A stretch of 47,135 nucleotides of DNA, taken from PSRI01 sp041484195. Lineage in GTDB: Bacteria > Bacteroidota > Bacteroidia > Chitinophagales > Chitinophagaceae. Position 1 is the first letter of the stretch, and each line of letters starts with the position of its first letter. Of this stretch, positions 1-7,804 are shown piece by piece. The translations under genes and the position numbers were made by a program. The stretch covers positions 1-47,135 of the forward strand of contig JBGPHC010000030.1 of assembly GCA_041484195.1 (NCBI GenBank). The letters run 5' to 3'. The notes under the pieces are model-generated. The model was not told where the DNA came from, did not search any database, and saw only the letters and a list, made by a program, of their open reading frames with translations.

Positions 1-141
1 CGATTTGGATGGTTGTTTGGATAGCATAAAATCTGCAAGGTTTTCAATACAAATTTCAGTTTTATGGTAAACTTTTTCAACCTTTTTTATCCTCAAACGC
101 CCCCCAATTGTGCATTTCTTAGCTTCTTAAGGAACGACTAA

Positions 142-3084
142 TTAACGCTCCAGTTCAAATCCCCAATTTTTCCCCTTCATGGTCGCTGGCACTCCATCTT
201 TCAGCCATTGCGCCACCCTTTCTTTTTTCAGGAGCCAGTCAAAAAACTGTTGTTCGCGGATCTGAATATCTTTCCGGTTCTTTCTTTCCATGAGGTTATG
301 GGCTTCGCCATTGTAATTCAACAACCAAACGGGCTTGCCCAGACGACGCATGGCCGTGAACAATTCAATACCCTGGTACCAGGGAACGGCTCCGTCATTG
401 TCGTTCGACATGATCACCAGGGGTGTTTTGACTTTGGGAATATGGAACAAGGGAGAATTTTCAATATAGAGATTCGGTCTTTCCCAGAGAGTGGCGCCGA
501 TACGGCTCTGCGTATGTTCATACTGGAATTGGCGGTTCATGCCTGTCTCCCACCGAATTCCACCATAAGCGCTGGTCATATTGGCCACAGGAGCCCCCGC
601 CCATGCCGCCTTGAACAGGTTGGTCTGGGTAATTATATAGGCAACCTCATAGCCTCCCCAGCTTTGACCCTGCAGGCCGATGCGGGTGCTATCTACCCAG
701 CCTTTTCTCACCATGGCTCTGGCTCCGCTTACCACAAAGTCGTAGGCACTTTTGCCCGGGTGACCGATGGTGTAGCGAATATCCGGGACAAAAACAATAT
801 AGCCCCTGCTCACAAAAAATGAAATATTCAACCGGCTTGGTGTAGGCAAGGGGGAAATATATTGATTCAATCCATCACTCAGCTTTTCATAGAAATAGCA
901 TATGGCAGGATATTTCCTTTTGGAATCAAAATCTTCGGGTTTATATACGATCCCCGTAGCAATTTTGCCACTGTATGTTTTCCATTTGAATAGTTCAGCA
1001 TGGCCCCAGGAATATTCCGCCTGTTGCGGATTGATATGACTTAGCCTCGCTTCAGCCTTCCATTCGTTATTCACGAAGAGATCGGGAGAATTTGTATAGG
1101 ATTCCCTGGTATAATAATACAGAGCTGCGTTTTTGGCCTTCCCAATCGAGCGGATGGTATAGGCACCGTCCAGCATATTATTAGGACTTGCTTTGTATGC
1201 GAGACTGAGCGTGACTATTCCCATATTCTTGGTGGATTCTTTAAAAGTCCTGAGCAGCAGCGATTGGCCTGGCACCAGAAACTTTTCTTCGGGGTCAAGT
1301 GGAAGGTAGCGAAATATCGTCCCGCTTTTCCTTCCCAAACCAGCTGTGAGGTTACGGGGAGCATCAATCGCTTTGGGGTCCAGTTGCCAAATATCATAGC
1401 GGTCATATACCAGAACTGATGCGTCATTTTCTGTCCAGCGCATCAATCCATAGGGATTGGGGTCATCAGGCATGTCAAATTCTTCATTGTAGAGTTTGGT
1501 CCTGACCTTCGCGGAAATTTTCCTGGTAACGCCTTCATTCCAGTCAAAATACTGGCGGGATTTCGCGTCATACCAAAGAATATAATTACCCGTCGGAGAT
1601 GCCGAAACCTGCCCGGATAGATCCTTTTTCACTAATTTCCTGGAACCGTCAGCGGGGTTGATGCTGTAGATATCTTTAAGCGTCTCTCCTTCCCATTGAA
1701 GGGGAATTCTTTTGCCAGCATCGCTAATGCCAATGAATTGCGGACCATCACCTTCTTTTGTCGTGATTACCTGTGGTATTGATTTGTCTCCCAGTTGCAC
1801 GAATATGTTTTGATCGAGGTCCATCATGGCGGTATAGCTTCTCTTCAATTCCCGATCGAGGTTCTTCAACTGCATTGTTTGCAGGTCATCGTCCTTATAA
1901 TTCCAGATATCCAGTTTTACGATGTCAATATCCGCCAGGCTGGTATCTTTTGGAGGCTGAATGGGTGCCGTGCCCATGAATAAGCGGAGACCGGATTTGC
2001 TAAAACTCAATTTTTCGTTTTCACTCACCGTCCAGCCAATGAGCATGCCAACCTTATTCTTATCGAGGATCATGGAGGCGCTATCCTGGCCGTTCTTCCA
2101 AAGCCAAAGTTTATAAAATTTCTGAAGGGCCTTCGCGCTGCTATCTCTTTCGGCCAGGAATGCAAGCTGGTATCCTTTTTCGTCAATCGCGTAGTTACGG
2201 AAATCATTGCCGCCTCTGAGAATGGTATCCACTCTTGATTCCGCCGTTCGCCAGACAGCGACGGTTCTTTTGCTAAGGCTGTCCTTTTTATTGGGCGTAG
2301 CTCCCATGACCAGAATATTTCCATACTTGCTCCAGAGATATTCACTCACAAAATTGAATGACTTTTTTTCACCGGTGGCCAGGTTGGCAATGACAAGCTC
2401 GGTTCCTTCTTCAGATCTCGGATTTGGAGCAGGATCTTCAAACGCATCATTGGCTTCGTCCTGTGATATTGGGAAACCGGTATCCTCCGCCAGGTCATTG
2501 ATACCCCTTCTTGCTTTTTTCTTCTTGGATTTTTCAATGAGTGGTTGGGAAAGAACTCTATTGGCTGAGTCAAGGCTTCTCATCGTGGAATCCATTTTCT
2601 CGAATTTCCTGGTTGTGTCAGCCGGAGATTTTTCCATCAGGTATGCCAGTAGTCCAAATCCTTTTTCAGGAACCTGATAAGATTTTACCCTGGCTATTTT
2701 AATTACGCTGTCCTGGCCCAGTTCCAATATGGCGAGGGAATCCTTGGGATAATCTTCGGGTTTCTTCTTATGGATCTTTGCCTGTCTTGTCTCGGCGTAA
2801 TAAGGTCTAATCTTAAAAATGGCAAAGCGGCTGTCTTCGGTGATGCTGCCTTCATAGCCCCGGGGAAAGACTTTTTTTTGTAAATTTCCAGTTGATTGAA
2901 TCACCAATTCTCCATCTCCTTCCTGCGGATCCACGGTATAGAGCACCCATTTGCCATTATTACTGATTAGTTTTTCACCAATGGTTTGCCAACTGTCGTA
3001 AACATTATGATCGAGTGGTTTTTTAGCCTGAGCAGAAACAAAAAATGGAATAAGCAGCGCCATTCCCAAAAAGATTCTTCTCAT
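142..3084 (-). CDS. Secreted S9 family (prolyl oligopeptidase-type) peptidase
   Basis: A 980-residue serine peptidase expected to act in the periplasm or at the cell surface. The N-terminus is a signal peptide (MRRIFLGMALLIPFFVSAQA). A long middle part resembles the seven-bladed propeller of S9 enzymes. The C-terminal alpha/beta-hydrolase domain carries the nucleophile in GQSWGGY (Ser about 807), the acid in NDNDGAVP (about 895) and the histidine in GEAHNL (about 928), so the triad looks intact. A charged Lys/Arg-rich insert lies near residues 185-195. It is the last gene of a leftward series, 41 bases after the EamA transporter gene. S9 enzymes cleave oligopeptides, often after proline or with dipeptidyl specificity; the exact specificity here cannot be told. 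No terminator was seen in the 141 bases to its left. Confidence 0.93.
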   Translation of the reverse strand: MRRIFLGMALLIPFFVSAQAKKPLDHNVYDSWQTIGEKLISNNGKWVLYTVDPQEGDGELVIQSTGNLQKKVFPRGYEGSITEDSRFAIFKIRPYYAETRQAKIHKKKPEDYPKDSLAILELGQDSVIKIARVKSYQVPEKGFGLLAYLMEKSPADTTRKFEKMDSTMRSLDSANRVLSQPLIEKSKKKKARRGINDLAEDTGFPISQDEANDAFEDPAPNPRSEEGTELVIANLATGEKKSFNFVSEYLWSKYGNILVMGATPNKKDSLSKRTVAVWRTAESRVDTILRGGNDFRNYAIDEKGYQLAFLAERDSSAKALQKFYKLWLWKNGQDSASMILDKNKVGMLIGWTVSENEKLSFSKSGLRLFMGTAPIQPPKDTSLADIDIVKLDIWNYKDDDLQTMQLKNLDRELKRSYTAMMDLDQNIFVQLGDKSIPQVITTKEGDGPQFIGISDAGKRIPLQWEGETLKDIYSINPADGSRKLVKKDLSGQVSASPTGNYILWYDAKSRQYFDWNEGVTRKISAKVRTKLYNEEFDMPDDPNPYGLMRWTENDASVLVYDRYDIWQLDPKAIDAPRNLTAGLGRKSGTIFRYLPLDPEEKFLVPGQSLLLRTFKESTKNMGIVTLSLAYKASPNNMLDGAYTIRSIGKAKNAALYYYTRESYTNSPDLFVNNEWKAEARLSHINPQQAEYSWGHAELFKWKTYSGKIATGIVYKPEDFDSKRKYPAICYFYEKLSDGLNQYISPLPTPSRLNISFFVSRGYIVFVPDIRYTIGHPGKSAYDFVVSGARAMVRKGWVDSTRIGLQGQSWGGYEVAYIITQTNLFKAAWAGAPVANMTSAYGGIRWETGMNRQFQYEHTQSRIGATLWERPNLYIENSPLFHIPKVKTPLVIMSNDNDGAVPWYQGIELFTAMRRLGKPVWLLNYNGEAHNLMERKNRKDIQIREQQFFDWLLKKERVAQWLKDGVPATMKGKNWGFELER

Positions 3085-3125
3085 ATCATGCGGGTTTTGA
3101 AATTACTTCACAATTTAAGGCTAAA

Positions 3126-4001
3126 CTACTTTCGGCGATGGGTTTTATACAAACGAACTGTCTGTAATACAACGGTCAGCATGATGAGCGCGAATCCATA
3201 GTAGAATCCAATACTCAGGTATTGGTTCTCGTGATAGATGACGAATGCCAAAAAGATTCCATATATGGGCTCGAGGTTATAACTCAGGTTAACCGTAAAT
3301 GGAGAAATCTTTTTCAGCGAGCTTATGGAAAGATTAAAAGCGAGTACGGTGCAGAACCAGCTCAGCACCAATAACCATAAGGAGTCGGCTCTGGTAGGGA
3401 TCCAATGGTCAGGAGGAAATGCATTAAGATAAATGGGCATTAAAAGGCTCAGCGCCAGCAATCCGCCGGACAACTCGAAAAATGTCAAGGATTGAGGATC
3501 GGTTTTCTCCAATAGTTTCTTATTGAAGATGGGAAACAATGCCGCCAACAGGGCGGAGATCAATCCCAGGATAATACCGGTTTTGTACTGAGGGTCAAAA
3601 TGAAAAATCAGGTATACTCCCAAAATAGCCAGCAGGCCGAACACCACTTCCAGCCAGTCGATCCGCCTCCTGAAAATGAGTGGTTCAAAAAAAGCGGTGA
3701 AGAATCCGATGGAGGAAAAGCAAACCAGGGATATGGATACATTGGAATATTTGATGCTGCCATAAAAAAATACCCAGTGCAGGGCGACCAGCGCTCCCAC
3801 TGCGCCAATCTTGACCAGAGTGGGTGAAGCGGGTGTCCGCAATTGCCGGCTGAAGAGGAAGATAATGGCGAGAGTGACAACGGTAATGAATATGCGCCAC
3901 CACACCAGTAAGCCCTCGTTCAATGTAATTAGTCTGCCCAGCACGCCCGTGAATCCTGCCAGGAAAATGGCAGTATGCAATTGCAAAAAAGCTTTCTTCA
4001 T
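3126..4001 (-). CDS. EamA/DMT-family inner-membrane transporter
   Basis: A 291-residue, highly hydrophobic protein with about ten predicted membrane helices in two similar halves, the pattern of EamA (DMT superfamily) permeases. It starts directly with a membrane segment (MKKAFLQLHTAIFLAGFTG), and the second half begins near residue 150 (GIILGLISALLAALFPIFNKK). A short positively charged tail (KTHRRK) ends it on the probable cytoplasmic side. Family members export or import amino acids, nucleotides or other small metabolites; no substrate can be assigned here. It lies between the glycosyltransferase and the S9 peptidase on the same strand, with gaps of 145 and 41 bases. Confidence 0.88.
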   Translation of the reverse strand: MKKAFLQLHTAIFLAGFTGVLGRLITLNEGLLVWWRIFITVVTLAIIFLFSRQLRTPASPTLVKIGAVGALVALHWVFFYGSIKYSNVSISLVCFSSIGFFTAFFEPLIFRRRIDWLEVVFGLLAILGVYLIFHFDPQYKTGIILGLISALLAALFPIFNKKLLEKTDPQSLTFFELSGGLLALSLLMPIYLNAFPPDHWIPTRADSLWLLVLSWFCTVLAFNLSISSLKKISPFTVNLSYNLEPIYGIFLAFVIYHENQYLSIGFYYGFALIMLTVVLQTVRLYKTHRRK

Positions 4002-4146
4002 GGAATATATGCCTGCTGATTTTGTGGGAGCGCGGATGCTGAATGAAAATCTTCGTCTGACTTAGTACCGGTGAAGAATTGGGCGGGGCAATTGTGCATT
4101 TAAAGATGGGTTTAAGGCTGCTTGAAATCCTTCAGACCTGAAATTC

Positions 4147-4929
4147 TTAACTGATCATCTCATTGATTACTGTGGCCGGAACCGGCACGAATTTATTTCT
4201 GACCCTTCGACGGTAATTCTTGAACATGCTTTGCCACTGTATTGTCAAAACGCCCCAAACGCCTTCTTTCACGATGCCCCTGTTCATTTTAGAAGAACCG
4301 AATTTCCGGTCAATGAAAGTGATGGATACTTCTACAATCTTGAAGCCCAGTTTCCAGGCGGCAAATTTCATTTCTATCTGGAATGCATATCCAACGAAAT
4401 TGATTTCGTCAAGGTTGATTGCTTCCAGAACAGCCTTCTTGTAGCAAATGAACCCGGCAGTAGGGTCTTTGACCGGCATCCAGGTGAGCAGGCGGGTATA
4501 TAATGCGCCTCCTTTTGAAAGAATATTCCGATCCCAGTCCCAGTTTTCGGTCTTTCCCCCTTTCACATAGCGGGATCCGATTGCCACGTCGGCCCCGAAC
4601 CTGCAAGCCTCGTAAAGCCTTTCCAGGTCCTGTGGATTATGGCTGAAATCGGCATCCATTTCAAAGATATACCTGTATCCTTTGTCAATGGCCCACTTAA
4701 AACCATGGATATAAGCCGTGCCCAATCCCTTCTTTTCGGCCCTTTGTTCCAGGAACAGTTGATTCGGATATTGCCGCTGCAGACTCTTCACTAAGGAAGC
4801 CGTACCATCGGGCGAATTGTCATCCACCACCAGCACATGATAATCCTTATCCAAACCAAAAATAGCGTTCAGAATAGCGCTGATGTTCTCGCTTTCATTA
4901 TAAGTTGGTATGATAACCAGTTTTTCCAA
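4147..4929 (-). CDS. Polyprenol monophosphomannose synthase-type glycosyltransferase (GT2)
   Basis: A 260-residue family 2 glycosyltransferase of the dolichol-phosphate mannosyltransferase (DPM1) type, which transfers a sugar, usually mannose, from a nucleotide donor to a polyprenyl phosphate at the inner face of the membrane. Visible motifs are IIPTYNE at 6-12, DDNSPDGT at 36-43 and the metal-binding DAD at 92-94. GSRYVKGG follows about 50 residues later, and a conserved Arg/Lys-rich segment (FIDRKFGSSKM) lies nearer the end. There is no C-terminal membrane domain, so this is the soluble single-domain form. The start codon is TTG, which gives the normal family N-terminus (MEKLVIIPTYNE). A candidate -7 element lies about 35 bases upstream. 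Confidence 0.9.
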   Translation of the reverse strand: MEKLVIIPTYNESENISAILNAIFGLDKDYHVLVVDDNSPDGTASLVKSLQRQYPNQLFLEQRAEKKGLGTAYIHGFKWAIDKGYRYIFEMDADFSHNPQDLERLYEACRFGADVAIGSRYVKGGKTENWDWDRNILSKGGALYTRLLTWMPVKDPTAGFICYKKAVLEAINLDEINFVGYAFQIEMKFAAWKLGFKIVEVSITFIDRKFGSSKMNRGIVKEGVWGVLTIQWQSMFKNYRRRVRNKFVPVPATVINEMIS

Positions 4930-4963
4930 GAGAAATAGATTTCTGCCTTAATTACCTAATATA

Positions 4964-4971
4964 CAAAATTA
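4964..4971 (-). promoter_or_regulatory. Candidate -7 element for the GT2 gene
   Basis: Read on the minus strand this is TAATTTTG, a full match to the Bacteroidota -7 consensus TAnnTTTG. It lies about 35 bases before the TTG start of the glycosyltransferase. No clear TTTG was found at the right distance upstream, so the call rests on one box only. Confidence 0.35.
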
Positions 4972-5007
4972 CCCCTTAGATTTTTTCGAAAGTTGAGGAC
5001 CTGTATT

Positions 5008-5778
5008 TTACGCTTTCTTTAACAAGGTTCGATTGAGGATTTCAGTCAGTTTTTGCTTGGTATGCATCGGGAAATCGCCCTTCATCATCCAATCATAATA
5101 TTGCGGTTCGGCCTTGAGTACATCGGCCACCGGACGGCCCTTATGCTTACCGAAATTAAATATTTCTATCCCATTTTCCATAATAAAGCGACGCGCGAAA
5201 TCCACAATTTGTTCCTGTCCCGTGAATTTGATAATTGATTCTACAGTGGAGCCTAATTGGGAATATTTTTCCAACTGGGCCTCCAGAACTTCCCAGGTTG
5301 CTACTGCATCAGCCTCAGCACTATGTGCGGCCTCAAGGGTTTTTTCACAATAGAATTTGTATGCGGCGCTCAGCGTTCGCGGCTCCATGAAATGGTATAT
5401 TTTCTGGACATCCACCAGGTGCCGCTGCGTCACATCAAATTCCAGCCCTGAACGCAGGAATTCCTCCACCAGGAGGGGAAGGTCAAAACGGTTGGAATTA
5501 TAGCCGGCCATGTCGCAATTATCCAGGAATTGGCGCATTTCATTTGCCACCTGCTTGAAGGAAGGTGCATCCTTCACCATTTCATCGGTGATGCCATGAA
5601 TGTCTGAGGATTGCTTTGGGATGGGAATCTGGGGGTTGATTAACTTTCTTTTTACCTGCCTGGTACCATCCGGCAATAATTTAACAATTGCGATTTCAAC
5701 GATTCGGTCAATTGCCAGATTCACGCCGGTAGTTTCCAGGTCTATAAATGCTAAAGGACGGGTTAATTGTAAAGCCAT
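5008..5778 (-). CDS. DEDDh 3'-5' exonuclease (DnaQ-like) with DUF3820-like tail
   Basis: A 256-residue exonuclease of the DNA polymerase III epsilon superfamily. The four catalytic acidic positions are visible: Asp and Glu in FIDLETTG, the second-motif Asp in SNRFDLPLL, and His plus Asp in AHSAEADAV, which makes it the DEDDh type. The last 60 residues (FGKHKGRPVADVL, then YYDWM) resemble the small DUF3820-type domain often found alone or fused to such exonucleases. The reading frame opens 17 codons earlier, but the ATG at 5778 (MALQLTRPLAFIDLE) puts the first motif at the usual distance from the N-terminus. It is probably a stand-alone repair or nucleic-acid turnover enzyme rather than the replicase proofreading subunit. 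Confidence 0.9.
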   Translation of the reverse strand: MALQLTRPLAFIDLETTGVNLAIDRIVEIAIVKLLPDGTRQVKRKLINPQIPIPKQSSDIHGITDEMVKDAPSFKQVANEMRQFLDNCDMAGYNSNRFDLPLLVEEFLRSGLEFDVTQRHLVDVQKIYHFMEPRTLSAAYKFYCEKTLEAAHSAEADAVATWEVLEAQLEKYSQLGSTVESIIKFTGQEQIVDFARRFIMENGIEIFNFGKHKGRPVADVLKAEPQYYDWMMKGDFPMHTKQKLTEILNRTLLKKA

Positions 5779-5906
5779 GACAATAATTGAAATAGGATCT
5801 GAATATCCCGGCACTTCTGTTTGAGGCACCGAAGTAAAAGTATATAAGTGCGCTGGTTTAGCAAAAATTATTCCTGAAATTCACTGTGAAATTCAAATCC
5901 CAGTCC

Positions 5907-5937
5907 TTGGTTATCTGGCACTAAGTTTGTTATTTTG
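5907..5937 (+). promoter_or_regulatory. Candidate promoter of the small lipopeptide gene
   Basis: TTGG at 5907-5910 and TATTTTG at 5931-5937 are separated by 20 bases. This is close to the Bacteroidota arrangement (TTTG, about 19 bases, TAnnTTTG), with one base missing in the -7 box. Transcription would begin near 5944 and leave a 5' leader of about 110 bases before the 38-codon gene. Confidence 0.4.
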
Positions 5938-6053
5938 TAGTGTAACACAACCTTTCGCAGTAATTCCAATCCCCAATTGAAGAATGGTTATTCCTACTCC
6001 TACGAGGGCCACCCTTAATTAATCTGGATTATTCAAACCTTAAAATCACAAAA

Positions 6054-6170
6054 ATGAAGAAATTCATTGCCATTCTTTTGTTCATGATCACTATCGGTGT
6101 TGTAATGAACTCATGTACTGCATCTAAAGGAGGTTGTTACGCTACTAAGACGATGATCGGCTATAGATAA
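6054..6170 (+). CDS. Very small predicted lipoprotein (38 residues)
   Basis: The ATG at 6054 opens a 38-codon frame. The N-terminus is a complete lipoprotein signal (MKKFIAILLFMITIGVVMNS followed by Cys21), leaving a mature lipopeptide of only 18 residues: CTASKGGCYATKTMIGYR. It has a second cysteine (Cys28) and a basic, glycine-rich composition. No A/G-rich ribosome-binding site is visible; an A-rich stretch (TCACAAAA) precedes the ATG, as is common in this phylum. A candidate promoter lies upstream and a perfect hairpin terminator begins 30 bases after the stop, so it appears to be a single-gene transcription unit. I recall similar tiny Cys/Gly-rich lipopeptides in Bacteroidota, but their function is unknown and I did not verify the match. 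Confidence 0.7.
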   Translation: MKKFIAILLFMITIGVVMNSCTASKGGCYATKTMIGYR

Positions 6171-6199
6171 CATATTTTGCATAAAGAATATTTAATCCT

Positions 6200-6225
6200 A
6201 AGGTTACCACAGTGTAACCTTTTTT
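6200..6225 (+). terminator. Intrinsic terminator after the small lipopeptide gene
   Basis: An 8-base perfect stem (AAGGTTAC at 6200-6207 and GTAACCTT at 6214-6221) with a six-base loop runs straight into a T tract at 6220-6225. It ends the small lipopeptide unit and separates it from the following oxidoreductase gene. Confidence 0.75.
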
Positions 6226-6227
6226 AT

Positions 6228-6264
6228 GTCCCATACTTAAAGAAAAATGATGGTCATATGGGAC
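6228..6264. promoter_or_regulatory. Inverted repeat upstream of the Gfo/Idh gene
   Basis: GTCCCATA (6228-6235) is mirrored exactly by TATGGGAC (6257-6264), with 21 bases between the arms. It lies in the 132-base gap between the terminator and the oxidoreductase start, where an operator would be expected. No T tract follows, so it is not a terminator. Chance occurrence is possible. Confidence 0.25.
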
Positions 6265-6357
6265 TGATCACACATATTTAAAATTGATTCCGGATAAAAT
6301 TTTCATAGCCCGCCCGGATTTTCGTAATATGTGCACCTCAAAAAAAACCGATTACTC

Positions 6358-7746
6358 ATGACAAGCAGAAGAAAATTCATCAGGCAACTGGGTGGTTCGG
6401 CGGCCCTGCTTTCTGCAGGCTCACTGGCTGCGATGGCTTCTTCCAAAAAAGGAAAAGCCATACCTGTTTCCGCAAACAAGATCAGTTCAAACGATAAGAT
6501 TCGAGTAGCTGCCATCGGCATGGGCATCATGGGATTCAATGATGTCAACACCGCCATCAAAGTGCCGGGTATCGAACTGGTGGCAGTAGCCGATCTATAT
6601 AACGGAAGGCTCACCCGTTCTAAGGAGGTGTATGGAAATTCCATAGCCACCACGAGGGATTATAGGGAATTGTTGGATCGAAAGGATATTGATGCCGTGA
6701 TAATCGCCACTTCAGACCACTGGCATAACCGAATTGCCATTGATGCCATGAAAAAAGGGAAGGCAGTCTATTGCGAAAAACCCATGGTGCATCGGCTGGA
6801 CCAGGGTCAGGAAGTGATCAGGGTGCAGAAAGAGACCAAAGCTGTTTTGCAGGTGGGCAGCCAGGGAGTGAGCAGTTCAAGATTCGCCGCGGCAAAGAAA
6901 TTATATGAAGCGGGAGAAATTGGAAGATTGAATTGCATAGAAGCCAGTAATGACAGGCATAGCGCGCTTGGCGCCTGGCAATATTCCATCCCTCCCGATG
7001 CATCACCCCAAACCGTGGATTGGGACCACTATCTTGGGAATGCTCCGAAAGTTCCCTATGAGGCCAACCGATTTTTCAGGTGGCGCAATTATCGCGAGTA
7101 TGGAACCGGCGTCGCGGGAGATCTCTTTGTTCATCTCATCTCCGGCATACATTTCATCACGGGCTCTCTGGGTCCCGAAAAGATCTATGCGACTGGTCAA
7201 CTGAGCTATTGGAAAGATGGCCGCAATGTTCCGGATGTGATGACAGCTATCCTCGACTATCCCGAAACAGAAAAACATGCTGCATTCCAATTGACCCTTA
7301 GGGTGAATTTTGCAAGTGGCAATGGCGAAACAGGCTACACCCATTATATTGGCACAGATGGTGTGATAGACCTGGGATATGGAGGATTTACCCTGAAAAA
7401 AGAAAAACTTCCCAAGGCGCCTGGCTATGGCGGATGGGATTCATTTAGTACTTTTCCCAAGGCCATCCAGGAGGAATTTGAAAAGCAATACAATGCAAAA
7501 TATTCAGATGCTGATCGTCGCGCCGAGAAATTCAGCGATACGGTTTACAAAGAAGCCGATACAGACGACGAACATTATAATCATTTTGTGAATTTCTTTG
7601 AAGGGGTTCGCTCAGGAAAGCCCATTGTTGAAGACGCCAGTTTTGGATTCCGTGCCTGCGCGCCATGCCTCGCCTGCAATGAGAGCTATTTTACAGGCAA
7701 GATCATTCATTGGGATCCTGTGAATATGAAAGTAGTCAACAAATAG
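6358..7746 (+). CDS. Exported Gfo/Idh/MocA family oxidoreductase
   Basis: A 462-residue NAD(P)-dependent oxidoreductase of the Gfo/Idh/MocA family, which oxidises or reduces sugars and cyclitols. The ATG at 6358 gives a twin-arginine-like signal (SRRKFI near residue 3, then a hydrophobic Ala/Gly/Ser run), which suggests folded export with its cofactor bound; a GTG nine codons upstream is a less likely start. The Rossmann part begins at IRVAAIGMGIMG and continues with the family motif YCEKPMVH. The second domain holds the usual GHFH-free, Trp-rich segment (FFRWRNYREYGTG). It stands alone between the lipopeptide unit and a bidirectional terminator. The substrate is unknown; relatives with this signal often act on glycosides in the periplasm. 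Confidence 0.9.
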   Translation: MTSRRKFIRQLGGSAALLSAGSLAAMASSKKGKAIPVSANKISSNDKIRVAAIGMGIMGFNDVNTAIKVPGIELVAVADLYNGRLTRSKEVYGNSIATTRDYRELLDRKDIDAVIIATSDHWHNRIAIDAMKKGKAVYCEKPMVHRLDQGQEVIRVQKETKAVLQVGSQGVSSSRFAAAKKLYEAGEIGRLNCIEASNDRHSALGAWQYSIPPDASPQTVDWDHYLGNAPKVPYEANRFFRWRNYREYGTGVAGDLFVHLISGIHFITGSLGPEKIYATGQLSYWKDGRNVPDVMTAILDYPETEKHAAFQLTLRVNFASGNGETGYTHYIGTDGVIDLGYGGFTLKKEKLPKAPGYGGWDSFSTFPKAIQEEFEKQYNAKYSDADRRAEKFSDTVYKEADTDDEHYNHFVNFFEGVRSGKPIVEDASFGFRACAPCLACNESYFTGKIIHWDPVNMKVVNK

Positions 7747-7750
7747 TATT

Positions 7751-7779
7751 AAAAAACCCTCCGGCCTGGAGGGTTTTTT
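7751..7779. terminator. Bidirectional intrinsic terminator
   Basis: A perfect 12-base stem (7751-7762 with 7768-7779) encloses a five-base loop. The stem has a GC-rich core (CCCTCC/GGAGGG) flanked by six A on the left and six T on the right, so it can stop transcription in both directions. It separates the rightward oxidoreductase gene from the leftward OmpA gene. Confidence 0.85.
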
Positions 7780-7804
7780 CTATTTAATTATATGAATGTT
7801 TCCC

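Noticed and set aside
107..4101. CAATTGTGCATTT occurring near 107 and near 4089
   Set aside because: A 13-base match is expected by chance many times in a window of this length, and the flanks do not match.
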